Below, piece after piece: positions 8,793 to 16,519 of a stretch of 64,000 nucleotides of DNA (positions within the stretch are counted from its first letter, which is position 1; every line of letters starts with the position of its first letter). The notes below the pieces were generated by a model. The model saw only the letters and a program-made list of their open reading frames with translations, did no database searches and was not told where the DNA came from. Made by a program: the position numbers and the translations under genes. Source of the DNA: Haloarcula limicola (GTDB taxonomy: Archaea > Halobacteriota > Halobacteria > Halobacteriales > Haloarculaceae); the NCBI RefSeq assembly GCF_010119205.1, contig NZ_WRXM01000002.1, positions 178,982 to 242,981 of the forward strand. The letters are read 5' to 3'.

Positions 8793-9698
8793 ATGGAAGG
8801 AAACAATCGTTCGATCCGAGACGGTGACGTGCAGTATTCGGGTAGCGACGCCCCGACACCGACCGACGACCCGGCAGCCGTCGAGTCGGCGCTCGTCGCG
8901 TTCGTCCGTGATCGGGTCGAAGCGGCGGGCGCAGCGGGCGTCGTCGTCGCCATGAGCGGCGGGCTCGATTCGACGGTAACGGTAGCGCTGGCCGTCGAAG
9001 CACTGGGGAGCGACCGCGTTCTCGGCCTCGCCCTCCCCTGTCACAAGACCGACGCCTCGGCGGCGATGGAGGCCGGGGCGGTCGCGGACCACCTCGACAT
9101 CGACTTCGAGCGCGTTCACCTCCGACCGCTGCTCCACCAGTTCGACCAGAGCGTCGCCCCGCTACTGGACCCCGAGGAGACGGACGAGACGACGCCGACG
9201 GTCGACCGCGCGCTCGGCAACGCCGTCGCTCGCTTCCGTATGGTGTGTGCGTACTACGCCGCCAATCGGACGAACCGCCTCGTCCTCGGTACGGCGAACC
9301 GCTCGGAACTCCTGTTGGGCTACCTCACGAAGTACGGCGACGGCGCGGCGGACCTCTGTCCGCTCGGCGACCTCTACAAGACGGAGGTCCGGGACCTCGC
9401 GGAACACCTCGGCGTCCCCGAGCGCATCGTCGAGGCGGAACCGACCGCCGGCGACTACCCCGCCCAGACCGACGCCGCCGACCTCGGCGCGCCCTACGAG
9501 ACCATCGACCCATTCCTCGAACGTCTCGTCGATCGAGGCCTCCCGACCGCGGCGGCCGCGGAGGGGCTCGATCTGGATTCGGAGACGGCCGAACGACTGG
9601 CGAGAATGTACCGACAGTCGGCGCACAAGCGAGCGGTCCCGCCGACGCCGGGGCTCTCCGGTCGGTCGCGCCGGCCCTCCTCGTTCAGTCGCAAGTGA
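8793..9698 (+). CDS. nadE: NAD+ synthetase (ammonia-dependent)
   Basis: 301 residues. It amidates nicotinic acid adenine dinucleotide to NAD+ with ATP. The PP-loop SGGLDS is at residues 55-60, and [13 protein letters not shown] and [20 protein letters not shown] are characteristic NadE motifs. No glutaminase domain is present, so ammonia is the likely nitrogen source. The C-terminal HKR.VPPTP motif closes the active site. A haloarchaeal acidic N-terminus of about 25 residues precedes the conserved region. A TTTAAG box near 8748-8754 could be its TATA element. Confidence 0.93.
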   Translation: MEGNNRSIRDGDVQYSGSDAPTPTDDPAAVESALVAFVRDRVEAAGAAGVVVAMSGGLDSTVTVALAVEALGSDRVLGLALPCHKTDASAAMEAGAVADHLDIDFERVHLRPLLHQFDQSVAPLLDPEETDETTPTVDRALGNAVARFRMVCAYYAANRTNRLVLGTANRSELLLGYLTKYGDGAADLCPLGDLYKTEVRDLAEHLGVPERIVEAEPTAGDYPAQTDAADLGAPYETIDPFLERLVDRGLPTAAAAEGLDLDSETAERLARMYRQSAHKRAVPPTPGLSGRSRRPSSFSRK

Positions 9699-9732
9699 AA
9701 ACGTCTTTGTCCCCCCATGCGAAGCGACGCCA

Positions 9733-10767
9733 ATGACGAGCGTCAAGGAGTTTCGCGTAGACGAACCCGCGACGGCCACGGACCTCGGCCGCGGGGCGTT
9801 CGTGTTCACGGACGACTACTCGGTGTTCGACTGGGGGAAGATGCCGGACCAGATCCCGCAGAAGGGGGCCTCGCTGTGCTCGATGGGGGCGTTCAACTTC
9901 CAGCTGCTGGAGGAGAACCACATCCCGACCCACTACGAGGGCGTCCGCGTCGGTGTCGGCGACGAGGTGCTGGACCTCGGAGAGGCGCTCTCGACCGGCG
10001 AGGTGCCGTCGGAGATGGTCATCTCGCTGACGCAGGTGCCCGACCTCCCGTTCGAAGACGGAGCGTACGACTACGAGGCGTTCCACGACGACGCCGGGCA
10101 GAACTACCTCGTCCCGCTGGAAGTCGTCTTCCGCAACCGCGTCCCGGTCGGCTCCTCGCTGCGGTCGCGCACGACCCCGAGCGACCACGGACTGGAGTAC
10201 GACGAGTGGCCCGTCGAACCCGTCGACCTGGACGAACCCATCGTCGAGTTCTCCACGAAGTACGAGGAACAGGACCGCTATCTCTCCCGCGAGGAGGCCG
10301 ACCGCATCGCAGGCGCGGCGGACATCGACCAGTTGGCCGAGCTCGCGCTCGCGGTCAACCACATCGTCACCGACCAGGCCGCGGAAGCCGACCTCGTCCA
10401 CGAGGACGGGAAGATAGAGTGCCTCTATCACGAGGGCCAGGTCCGCGTCGCCGACGTCGTCGGCACCTTCGACGAGAACCGCTTCTCCTACGACGGCCAG
10501 CAGGTCTCGAAAGAGGTCGTCCGCCAGTATCACAAACACACCCAACCCGAGTGGGTGGACGCCGTCAGCGACGCCAAGCGCCGGGCGAACGAGGAGAACG
10601 TCGCCGACTGGAAATCCCTCTGTGAGCGCTCGCCGGAACCGCTCGACGACTCCGTCGTCGCGGCCGTGCGCGACCTCTATTGCGCCGGGACGAACGCCTA
10701 CGTTGGCGGCGATGTCTTCGACGCCCCGCCGCTTCCCGAGGCCGTCGACGCCGTCCGGGACTTCTAG
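9733..10767 (+). CDS. purC: Phosphoribosylaminoimidazole-succinocarboxamide synthase
   Basis: 344 residues from the ATG at 9733; a long in-frame extension upstream overlaps nadE in another frame and is spurious. PurC (SAICAR synthetase) joins aspartate to CAIR in purine synthesis. Visible family regions are [42 protein letters not shown] and the [21 protein letters not shown] stretch near the C-terminus. The length is typical for halophilic PurC. The stop overlaps the stop of the convergent RAD55-like gene within a CTAG palindrome. It is 34 bases after nadE and may share its transcript. Confidence 0.92.
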   Translation: MTSVKEFRVDEPATATDLGRGAFVFTDDYSVFDWGKMPDQIPQKGASLCSMGAFNFQLLEENHIPTHYEGVRVGVGDEVLDLGEALSTGEVPSEMVISLTQVPDLPFEDGAYDYEAFHDDAGQNYLVPLEVVFRNRVPVGSSLRSRTTPSDHGLEYDEWPVEPVDLDEPIVEFSTKYEEQDRYLSREEADRIAGAADIDQLAELALAVNHIVTDQAAEADLVHEDGKIECLYHEGQVRVADVVGTFDENRFSYDGQQVSKEVVRQYHKHTQPEWVDAVSDAKRRANEENVADWKSLCERSPEPLDDSVVAAVRDLYCAGTNAYVGGDVFDAPPLPEAVDAVRDF

Positions 10768-11399
10768 GCGATATCGCGGCTCGTATCGACCACGACCCGC
10801 TCCGTGAGTTCCAGTCGCATCGCCTCGGTCAGCGCCGGACCGCCGCGGAACTTCGGGACCGATAACCGATTCTCGACCCGCTCGCCGTCGACGCGCGTCC
10901 GTAAGTCGAAGACGGCGTCGGCCATGTAGAGCGTCCGGTCGCGCTGTTCGGGCACGTCTCCGCCATCGAGGCAGTGCAGGACGGCGACGCTCCCGGTTTC
11001 GAGCAAGCGACCGCGGAGCGTGACGAGGAACTCCCTGAGCTGTGCGGGGTCGCGCCGCTCGATGACGTCCATCGGGTCGACGACGACGACCGACGCCGAG
11101 TCGAAGCGGCGGACGTATTCGAGGGCGTCCGTCAGCGGGGTGTCGCGGTCCACCGCGTGGACGTTGACGCGCGTGAGGTCGCAGCCGCTGTCCTCGATCG
11201 CCGTCCGCACCGACAGCGTCGTCCGTTCGGCGGTGAGATAGAGGGTCTGCTGTTCCGCTGCCATCCCGTAGAGCAACAGCTCGGACTGGCTGGCCGGCGG
11301 CGCGGTGAGCGCGACGATGCTCCCCGCCGGGATCCCGCCGCCGAGCTCTCTGTCGAGCGGGGCGATACCGGTTCGATAGCGGTCGGTCGTCTGTGACAC
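10764..11399 (-). CDS. RAD55-family RecA-like protein without a functional P-loop
   Basis: 211 residues from a GTG start at 11399, giving [31 protein letters not shown], a normal beginning for archaeal RadA/KaiC-like domains. The next stretch, which should be GxxxxGKT, reads [12 protein letters not shown], so the Walker A lysine is missing. A Walker B-like VVVVDPMD follows at about residues 104-111. It may bind DNA or a partner without hydrolysing ATP. The family occurs in haloarchaea as RAD55-like or HTR-like proteins of unknown role. Upstream in-frame codons to 11573 are Arg-rich and unlikely. It converges on purC with a four-base overlap of stops. Confidence 0.75.
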   Translation of the reverse strand: MSQTTDRYRTGIAPLDRELGGGIPAGSIVALTAPPASQSELLLYGMAAEQQTLYLTAERTTLSVRTAIEDSGCDLTRVNVHAVDRDTPLTDALEYVRRFDSASVVVVDPMDVIERRDPAQLREFLVTLRGRLLETGSVAVLHCLDGGDVPEQRDRTLYMADAVFDLRTRVDGERVENRLSVPKFRGGPALTEAMRLELTERVVVDTSRDIA

Positions 11400-11625
11400 G
11401 GCTGACGACAGTCGCAGCCGTTGGGGTATTGTAACGCGTCGTCTACGGCCTCGGACTTCCCGTACAAAGAGCGCGAGCGCCGCGTTAGCCGCTCGCTTCC
11501 GCTCCGCAGGCGGGGACTTCCGTAGTGTCGGGACGCTCGTCGTGATCCGTTCCGCTCGAATCACGCGTCTCACGGGTCACTTCGTTCCCCGTTCGACATT
11601 CGAGGGGCTTCCGGTCAGCCCCTCG

Positions 11626-12615
11626 CTAGTCGTCCGCTTCGGCCTCAGACTCCGGTTCCTCGCCGGCCACGAACTCGCCGAGGCCGTCGATAGGGCGGTC
11701 CGGGTTCTCGTCGTCAAGCGTCTCGGGTGCGCCGAGTTGCACGTCGGTCTCCTCGGGGTCGCGGAGCTTCGTCCGGCCGCGGTGGACCGTCACCTCGTCG
11801 TTGAGGTGGAGCTTGATGGCCTCGATGAGCGCCTCGGCTTCGAGCGGCTGGCCGAGCCGCTGGAGTTCCTCCTCGGTGGCGTCGTCGGGGACGTTGAACG
11901 CCCGCTGGGTGATGATGGGCCCCTGATCTAAGTCGGTCGTCACGTAGTGAGCGGTGACGCCGGCGATGCGGACGCCCTCCTCGATGGCCTGCATGTACGC
12001 CGACGCGCCGGGGAAGGCGGGGAGCAGGCTCGGGTGGACGTTGATGATGCGGCTCTCGTAGCGAAAGACCACGTCCGGGGAGAGGATGCGCATGTAGCGG
12101 GCCAGCGCGATGAGGTCGGCGTCGTACTCCGCGAGCAGTTCGAGCAGTCGCTCCTCGTCGGGCGTGCCCTTCTCGTCGCCGATGTCGTGGAACGGCACGT
12201 CGTACTTCGCCGCCAGCGGTTCGAGGTCGCTGTGGTTGCCGATGACCACCTCGATGTCCGCGCCGAGGTCGCCGTTGGCCCACGCCTCGAACAGCGCCTC
12301 CAGACAGTGCGACTCCTTCGTGACGAGGACGGCGATGGACTGGGTCTCGCGGTCGGCGGGGAACCGGACCTGTACGTCGACGCCCAGCTCGTCGCCCAAC
12401 TCGGTGAGGTCCTCGCGGAGTTTCTCCTCGGTCGTCACCATGTCGGCGGTGTCGACGTGCATCGTCATCCGGAAGACGCCGTCGCGGACCGCCTGGTCCA
12501 AGTCCTCGATGTTGATGCCGCGCTCGAAGAGGAGCGAGGTGACCTCCGCGATGAGTCCCGTGTCGTCGTCGCCGACGACGGTTATCTCGGTGAAGCCGCG
12601 AGTCACGCCTGCCAC
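11626..12615 (-). CDS. purU: Formyltetrahydrofolate deformylase
   Basis: 329 residues. PurU hydrolyses 10-formyl-THF to formate and THF. An ACT domain (about residues 7-85) precedes a formyltransferase-like domain with INVHPSLLPAFPG (Asn192 and His194 of the catalytic triad) and TDLDQGPII (Asp230). This fits hydrolase or PurN-type chemistry. The last 45 residues are an acidic, poorly conserved tail, so the protein is longer than bacterial PurU. The hairpin array and divergent purSQ lie immediately upstream, which suggests a link to formyl supply for purine synthesis. GART-like activity cannot be excluded from sequence. Confidence 0.9.
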   Translation of the reverse strand: MAGVTRGFTEITVVGDDDTGLIAEVTSLLFERGINIEDLDQAVRDGVFRMTMHVDTADMVTTEEKLREDLTELGDELGVDVQVRFPADRETQSIAVLVTKESHCLEALFEAWANGDLGADIEVVIGNHSDLEPLAAKYDVPFHDIGDEKGTPDEERLLELLAEYDADLIALARYMRILSPDVVFRYESRIINVHPSLLPAFPGASAYMQAIEEGVRIAGVTAHYVTTDLDQGPIITQRAFNVPDDATEEELQRLGQPLEAEALIEAIKLHLNDEVTVHRGRTKLRDPEETDVQLGAPETLDDENPDRPIDGLGEFVAGEEPESEAEADD

Positions 12616-12683
12616 CTCCCTACGGTGTAGCGATTCATTGCCGCTCTCTTCTGCGGGCGCGATGCAAAAGGCTTCGTTTTGGG

Positions 12684-12980
12684 CGTGGGACCTTGCGGTC
12701 CCACGTTATCTGTGAACGGCGACCGGCGGGAGTCGTGAACAGCGCGAGACCGACGGTCTCGCGGAAAGTGCGAGCGGGGAACGAAGTGACCCGCGAGCAG
12801 CGTGGAGCCGCAGGCTCCACGGAGAATGCGAACGGTGAGCGGGAACTAGTACGTAATCCGCGACCGCGCGCTGCTCACGGCGACGCAGTCGCCGTTCACC
12901 ATAGCGCGGAATCGCAGATTCCGCGCTGCTCGCGGTTCGCTACGCTCACCGCTCTCTAACGCGAGACCGACGGTCTCGCG
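12684..12980. repeat. Cluster of six short perfect hairpins between purU and purS
   Basis: The 414-base gap 12616-13029 contains no gene but six perfect inverted repeats. Positions are 12684-12705 (9-bp arms CGTGGGACC, loop TTGC), 12743-12763 (arms CGCGAGACC, loop GAC), 12801-12821 (arms CGTGGAGCC, loop GCA), 12877-12895 (arms ACGGCGAC, loop GCA), 12903-12927 (11-bp arms AGCGCGGAATC, loop GCA) and 12960-12980 (identical to the second). The spacers share GCGAGCAG-, TTCGCTACGCTCAC- and GAACGAAGTGA-like words. This is a mosaic of a dispersed hairpin element, not a CRISPR array, because unit length and spacing vary. Confidence 0.85.
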
Positions 12981-13029
12981 CTGCCCAAGAACACAAGCGT
13001 TTTCTCCGCCGCACGCCCGCCACCGAGTA

Positions 13030-13284
13030 ATGACTGCCTTCACCGCCACCGTCACCGTTCGGCTGAAACGCGGGGTCCTCGACCCGGAGGCCGAGACCAC
13101 CCAGCGACAACTCGAACGCCTCGGGTTCGAACTCGACGACCTGCGGTCGGCCGACCGCTTCGAGATCGACTTAGACGCCGAGGACGCCGCCGGGGCGGCC
13201 GAGCGCGCCGAGGAGATGGCCGAGCGCCTGCTGGCGAATCCGACCATCCACGACTACGACGTGGAGGTCGAACGGGCCGAATGA
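13030..13284 (+). CDS. purS: Phosphoribosylformylglycinamidine synthase subunit PurS
   Basis: 84 residues, the usual size. PurS is the small scaffold subunit that joins PurQ and PurL to form FGAM synthase. The N-terminus FTATVTVRLKRGVLDPEAET and the later LEDLRSADR-like pattern (FELDDLRSADRFEIDL) are typical. The ATG lies just after the hairpin array and an A/T-containing stretch. It overlaps purQ by four bases (ATGA), so translation of the two subunits is coupled. PurL is not in the window. Confidence 0.93.
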   Translation: MTAFTATVTVRLKRGVLDPEAETTQRQLERLGFELDDLRSADRFEIDLDAEDAAGAAERAEEMAERLLANPTIHDYDVEVERAE

Positions 13285-13958
13285 CCATCGCCGTTATCCA
13301 GTTCGGCGGGTCGAACTGCGACCGCGACTCCGTGCAGGCCCTGGAGTCGCTCGGCTTCGACGCCGAACTCGTCTGGCACGAGGACGGCCTGCCGGCGGAC
13401 GTCTCGGGCATCATGCTCCCCGGCGGGTTCTCCTACGGCGACTACCTCCGGGCCGGCGCGATGGCCGCTCACTCGCCCATCATGGAAGAGATCCGCGAGG
13501 CCGCCGACGAGGGGACGCCCGTGCTTGGCGTCTGCAACGGCGCGCAGATCGGCTGTGAGTCCGCGCTCACCCCCGGCGTGTTCACGACCAACGAGAGCGC
13601 GCGCTTCCAGTGCGAACACGTCCACCTCCGCGTCGAGAACGCCGACACGCCCTGGACCAGCCACTACGAGGACGGCGAGGTCGTCGAACTCCCCATCGCT
13701 CACGGCGAGGGCCGCTACGAGATCGACGACGAGCGACTCGACGAACTCGAAGCCGACGACCGCATCCTCTTCAGGTACTGCGACGAAGACGGGGAGGTCT
13801 CCCCGGAATCGAATCCCAACGGCTCGAAACACGCCGTCGCCGGCGTCACCGGCGAACGCGACCACGTCGCCGTGATGATGCCCCACCCCGAGCGCGCGTC
13901 GCTCGAAGACCTCGGTCGCACCGACGGCCGGCCGGTTCTGCAGGGGTTCGCGGACTGA
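13281..13958 (+). CDS. purQ: Phosphoribosylformylglycinamidine synthase subunit PurQ (glutaminase)
   Basis: 225 residues. PurQ releases ammonia from glutamine for PurL. It is a class I glutamine amidotransferase with the nucleophile Cys85 in GVCNGAQIG and the His202/Glu204 pair in MMPHPERA. The N-terminal IQFGGSNCDRD and LPGGFSYGDYLRAGA are family signatures. It overlaps purS by four bases. The first 130 bases after its stop may fold into alternative stems. Confidence 0.95.
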   Translation: MTIAVIQFGGSNCDRDSVQALESLGFDAELVWHEDGLPADVSGIMLPGGFSYGDYLRAGAMAAHSPIMEEIREAADEGTPVLGVCNGAQIGCESALTPGVFTTNESARFQCEHVHLRVENADTPWTSHYEDGEVVELPIAHGEGRYEIDDERLDELEADDRILFRYCDEDGEVSPESNPNGSKHAVAGVTGERDHVAVMMPHPERASLEDLGRTDGRPVLQGFAD

Positions 13959-14011
13959 CTCCGCGAGAGACGCGTCGCTGCTTTTGCGGTGGCTCCGATG
14001 TCGAGCAAAGG

Positions 14012-14073
14012 ATAGGATGGGGCCAGTGGAGCGTGTGACAGGTTCCGCGGCCCCTAGAACATCCTATGGAACC
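14012..14073 (+). other. Possible alternative RNA stems downstream of purQ
   Basis: ATAGGATG at 14012-14019 pairs perfectly with CATCCTAT at 14060-14067. Inside it GGGCC at 14020-14024 can pair with GGCCC at 14049-14053. A second stem, GGTTCC at 14041-14046 with GGAACC at 14068-14073, starts in the loop of the first and ends outside it, so the two would form a pseudoknot or alternate. It could be a purQ 3'-UTR structure or the leader of the gene at 14178. Conservation is not known. Confidence 0.3.
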
Positions 14074-14177
14074 GGAGAGGTAAAAACGCCACCCTACCGG
14101 AGTGAAAGTGGAACTGAAACTCTCGGCTCGTTAGGAGCGCCACCAGACTCATCACCGGGAGATACGTACTGTCCGAT

Positions 14178-14477
14178 ATGTCTACAGACGAGGCGGGCGA
14201 GATGACGGAGACGGCGCGGGTGTGGCTGGTCGAACGGACCTACTCGGACGACGAGCAGAATCTCATCATCCTCACCTACGCGACGCCGGACGGCGAACGC
14301 GACTTCCGCAAAGAGCGGGCGCTGACCTCCTACACGGGTGACCACCGCGAGACGCCGGTCTCGATGGAGGTCGAGGTCGGTAATCTCGGGACCGTCGACG
14401 ACGAGGAGACCCGCGAACGGTACGCGAGCGAAGCAGAACGGATGCGCGAGAAGCACGCGCCCGACGCCACGCTCTGA
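14178..14477 (+). CDS. Conserved haloarchaeal protein of unknown function
   Basis: 99 residues, soluble and strongly acidic. A beta-rich core (ARVWLVERTYSDDEQNLIILTYATPDG) is followed by a basic/acidic helical tail that ends EAERMREKHAPDATL. No signal peptide, membrane helix, metal ligand cluster or catalytic motif is visible. An AT-rich GGTAAAAACG about 95 bases upstream may be its promoter. It converges on the RaSEA gene with 38 bases between the stop codons. I do not recognise the family by name. The reading frame is supported by its codon bias. Confidence 0.65.
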   Translation: MSTDEAGEMTETARVWLVERTYSDDEQNLIILTYATPDGERDFRKERALTSYTGDHRETPVSMEVEVGNLGTVDDEETRERYASEAERMREKHAPDATL

Positions 14478-14515
14478 CGGCAGTCCCGGAGGTATCGACG
14501 GCGTACGCTCTCTCG

Positions 14516-15592
14516 CTATCGAGCCAGCGGGAGCGAGTAACTCCGTTCGCGCTCCAGCACGGCGTCCCACGTCGCCTCGCACTCGCAGTCGACCTGCTCG
14601 AAGACGCTGGGGTCCTGCCGAAGGTCGAAGTCCTTGATGGCCCGCTGGACGCGGTCGTCGCAGTCGCCGCAGTTGTGCGGGCCGCGGTCGCTGCCGTGAC
14701 CGACGGGGTCCGAGACGACGATGACGTCCTCGTCGGCGGTCGATTCGAGCACCTCGGCGACCGACCAGAGCCACGGCGGCCGGTAGCCGCCGTCGTGGTA
14801 CAGCTCCTCGACCATCGTGTAGCGCTGGACGTTACAGGGATTCATCGAGACGGTGTGACAGCCGTCGACGGCGGCGCACCGCCTGACCGATCGTTTCATG
14901 TCCTCGACGGCCTCCGACTCCGAGAGGAACGGCGGCTTCATCAGGAGATACGCCTTGATACCGGCACCGGCGTCTTCGGCCTCTTCGCACGCGTCTTCGA
15001 AGTCCGCGAAGTCGAAGTACTTGTTCACGCTGTCGTGGCGCACGCGGTCGGTCGCGGTTTCGAGGCCGACGGCCACGTCGGTGTCGAGGCCGACGTCGAC
15101 GAAGTCGGCGACGCGCTCCGCCTCGACGAAATCGGGCAGGGACTCGACGACGATCCGCTCGCGGTCGGCGAACGTATCGGCGATGGCCCGCCGCGTCTCT
15201 GCGGGGACTTCCCGCTCGTCCAGGAAGCTCCCGGAGGTGTAGATCTTGATGAGACCCGACTTCCCGTCGGCGTTCTCGGTCTCGTGGTCCAGACAGTGCT
15301 GAATCTGGGCCATCAGGTCCTCGTGGGCGACGCTGCCGCCCTCGACGCTTTCGGCGACGTAGCCGCACATCGTACAGCCGCCGGCGCGCGCCCACCGGCA
15401 GCCGCCGGTGTTCAGGATGATCGTCAGGCTCTGGTACACCCCGCTCGGCGTGTTGTCCTCGTCTATCCAGACGCGGGTCGGTTCTCGCGGGTCGTACGTC
15501 GAGTCGTTTCGCGAGCGCACCTCGCGCATCACCGAGTTGTGGGCGTCCATGCCCTTGCCCTGCTCGTAGACGTCGGGACTGGGCTTGCTCAT
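14516..15592 (-). CDS. Archaeosine synthase subunit RaSEA (radical SAM lyase)
   Basis: 358 residues from the ATG at 15592. RaSEA acts after ArcS, which adds lysine to preQ0 at tRNA position 15, and cleaves the lysine adduct to yield archaeosine (G+). Three cysteines of the iron-sulfur motif are seen in GGCRWARAGGCTMCGY (Cys65, Cys73, Cys76), a CX7CXXC spacing shared with Elp3-like radical SAM proteins. IYTSGSFLDEREVP, VGLETATD and HNCGDCDDR near the C-terminus match the archaeosine family. Its partner ArcS is encoded 0.9 kb upstream on the same strand. Two small genes lie between them. Confidence 0.88.
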   Translation of the reverse strand: MSKPSPDVYEQGKGMDAHNSVMREVRSRNDSTYDPREPTRVWIDEDNTPSGVYQSLTIILNTGGCRWARAGGCTMCGYVAESVEGGSVAHEDLMAQIQHCLDHETENADGKSGLIKIYTSGSFLDEREVPAETRRAIADTFADRERIVVESLPDFVEAERVADFVDVGLDTDVAVGLETATDRVRHDSVNKYFDFADFEDACEEAEDAGAGIKAYLLMKPPFLSESEAVEDMKRSVRRCAAVDGCHTVSMNPCNVQRYTMVEELYHDGGYRPPWLWSVAEVLESTADEDVIVVSDPVGHGSDRGPHNCGDCDDRVQRAIKDFDLRQDPSVFEQVDCECEATWDAVLERERSYSLPLAR

Positions 15593-15784
15593 TGTGCCGG
15601 GGTAACCGACGGGCGCGTAAATCCGCTTCGACCGCTCGCTACCGGGCGTCATCTATTCTTGGGTTTCTAACTATTCGACGATTCGATAGCTGATTTCGAG
15701 CTCTCATTCCGTCTTCGGAGATGCATTCTATCGGAATTACATCGTCCGTATGCCCCGATTTCTACCTATCAGGAATCGTCTGTC

Positions 15785-15907
15785 ATGCTAAAACGTAGAG
15801 GATTCGTAATTATCCTACTATCGAAAGGAATGTCCGTTCCGACGCTAACCGAGGGAGTAGAGGCTACACTCGTCGCCGATGTATTCGCTACTCTCATCCG
15901 CAAGTGA
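15785..15907 (+). CDS. Possible 40-residue peptide
   Basis: An ATG-started frame encoding 40 residues. A basic N-terminus (MLKRRGF) precedes a hydrophobic run (VIILLSKG) and then SVPTLTEGVEA, like a short signal or anchor. It overlaps the next small frame by 29 bases in a different phase. It lies in an AT-richer stretch (15660-15840) between RaSEA and ArcS. There is no homology evidence, so this is only a candidate. The remaining 15593-15784 holds no recognisable gene. Confidence 0.25.
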   Translation: MLKRRGFVIILLSKGMSVPTLTEGVEATLVADVFATLIRK

Positions 15908-16058
15908 ACCGCTGTTCGAAGTCGCTATCGCACTGGGGCTACTCTGTCTCAGTTTCGGAGCGATGCTCGCCGTCCTCACGGGAGCACACCTCCGTTCGAG
16001 AGCGATGGACTCTCTGGACGAGCGTTCGGCGGACTGGGAGCGAAACAGGGCCGACTGA
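15879..16058 (+). CDS. Candidate 59-residue single-span membrane protein
   Basis: ATG at 15879, stop at 16056-16058. The product begins MYSLLSSASEPLFEVAIALG, has one hydrophobic helix (about residues 12-36) and ends in a charged tail (RAMDSLDERSADWERNRAD). The Asp/Glu/Arg-rich tail has haloarchaeal composition. It faces the VanZ-like gene with 16 bases between stops. Its start overlaps the preceding 40-residue frame, so the two might be translated in tandem. Function is unknown. Confidence 0.45.
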   Translation: MYSLLSSASEPLFEVAIALGLLCLSFGAMLAVLTGAHLRSRAMDSLDERSADWERNRAD

Positions 16059-16074
16059 GCGCAGATAGCGTTTC

Positions 16075-16440
16075 TCACCGCCTGTACCACAGCCACGCCG
16101 CGCCCGCGAGGCCCGCGCCGACCGCGTTGGCGAGAAAGTCGAGCCAGCTCGTCCCCCGAGAGGGAACCAACCCTTGCAGGAGTTCGATGCCTGCGCCGTA
16201 GGCGATAGCGACGCCCGCGAGCGCGGCGACGACGGTGACCTTTCGGGCGGTCCGCCCCCACGCGAGCAACCCCGTGAGCGCCCCGTAGCTGAGCGCGTGA
16301 ACCCACTTGTCCGGCTGGATGCCGAGCAGCGCCGGAACCTGTCCGCTGGCACCGCTCGGCAGCGGCAGCAGCGACGTGACCAAGAGGAGGGTGGCGAACG
16401 CTATCGCGGGCAGGTGCCGTCGCGTCGCCGTCCGAGCCAT
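16075..16440 (-). CDS. VanZ-family membrane protein
   Basis: 121 residues from the ATG at 16440. It has four hydrophobic segments and the VanZ-like core pattern PDKWVHALSYGALTGLL followed by the YGAGIELLQGLVPSRGTSWLDFLANAVGAGLG region. The His in KWVHA and the E(L/V)xQ...D..AN.xG motifs are the conserved features of the family, whose biochemical role is not established outside glycopeptide resistance. A second VanZ-like gene is at 25960. It lies directly downstream of ArcS (79 bases), so it may be on the same transcript. Confidence 0.82.
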   Translation of the reverse strand: MARTATRRHLPAIAFATLLLVTSLLPLPSGASGQVPALLGIQPDKWVHALSYGALTGLLAWGRTARKVTVVAALAGVAIAYGAGIELLQGLVPSRGTSWLDFLANAVGAGLAGAAWLWYRR

Positions 16441-16519
16441 ACAGAGAATTAGCGAGTTCGGGCGATAAGTCGACCGGTCCACGGACCAGTTCTACATCGA
16501 CCAACGGACCGGCTACAGT

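Noticed and set aside
9247-10767. 506-residue version of PurC
   Set aside because: The first 162 codons are an Arg/Ser/Thr-rich shadow of nadE; conserved PurC begins at 9733.
12684-12980. CRISPR array
   Set aside because: Repeats differ in arm sequence and spacing, there are no uniform spacers and no cas genes.
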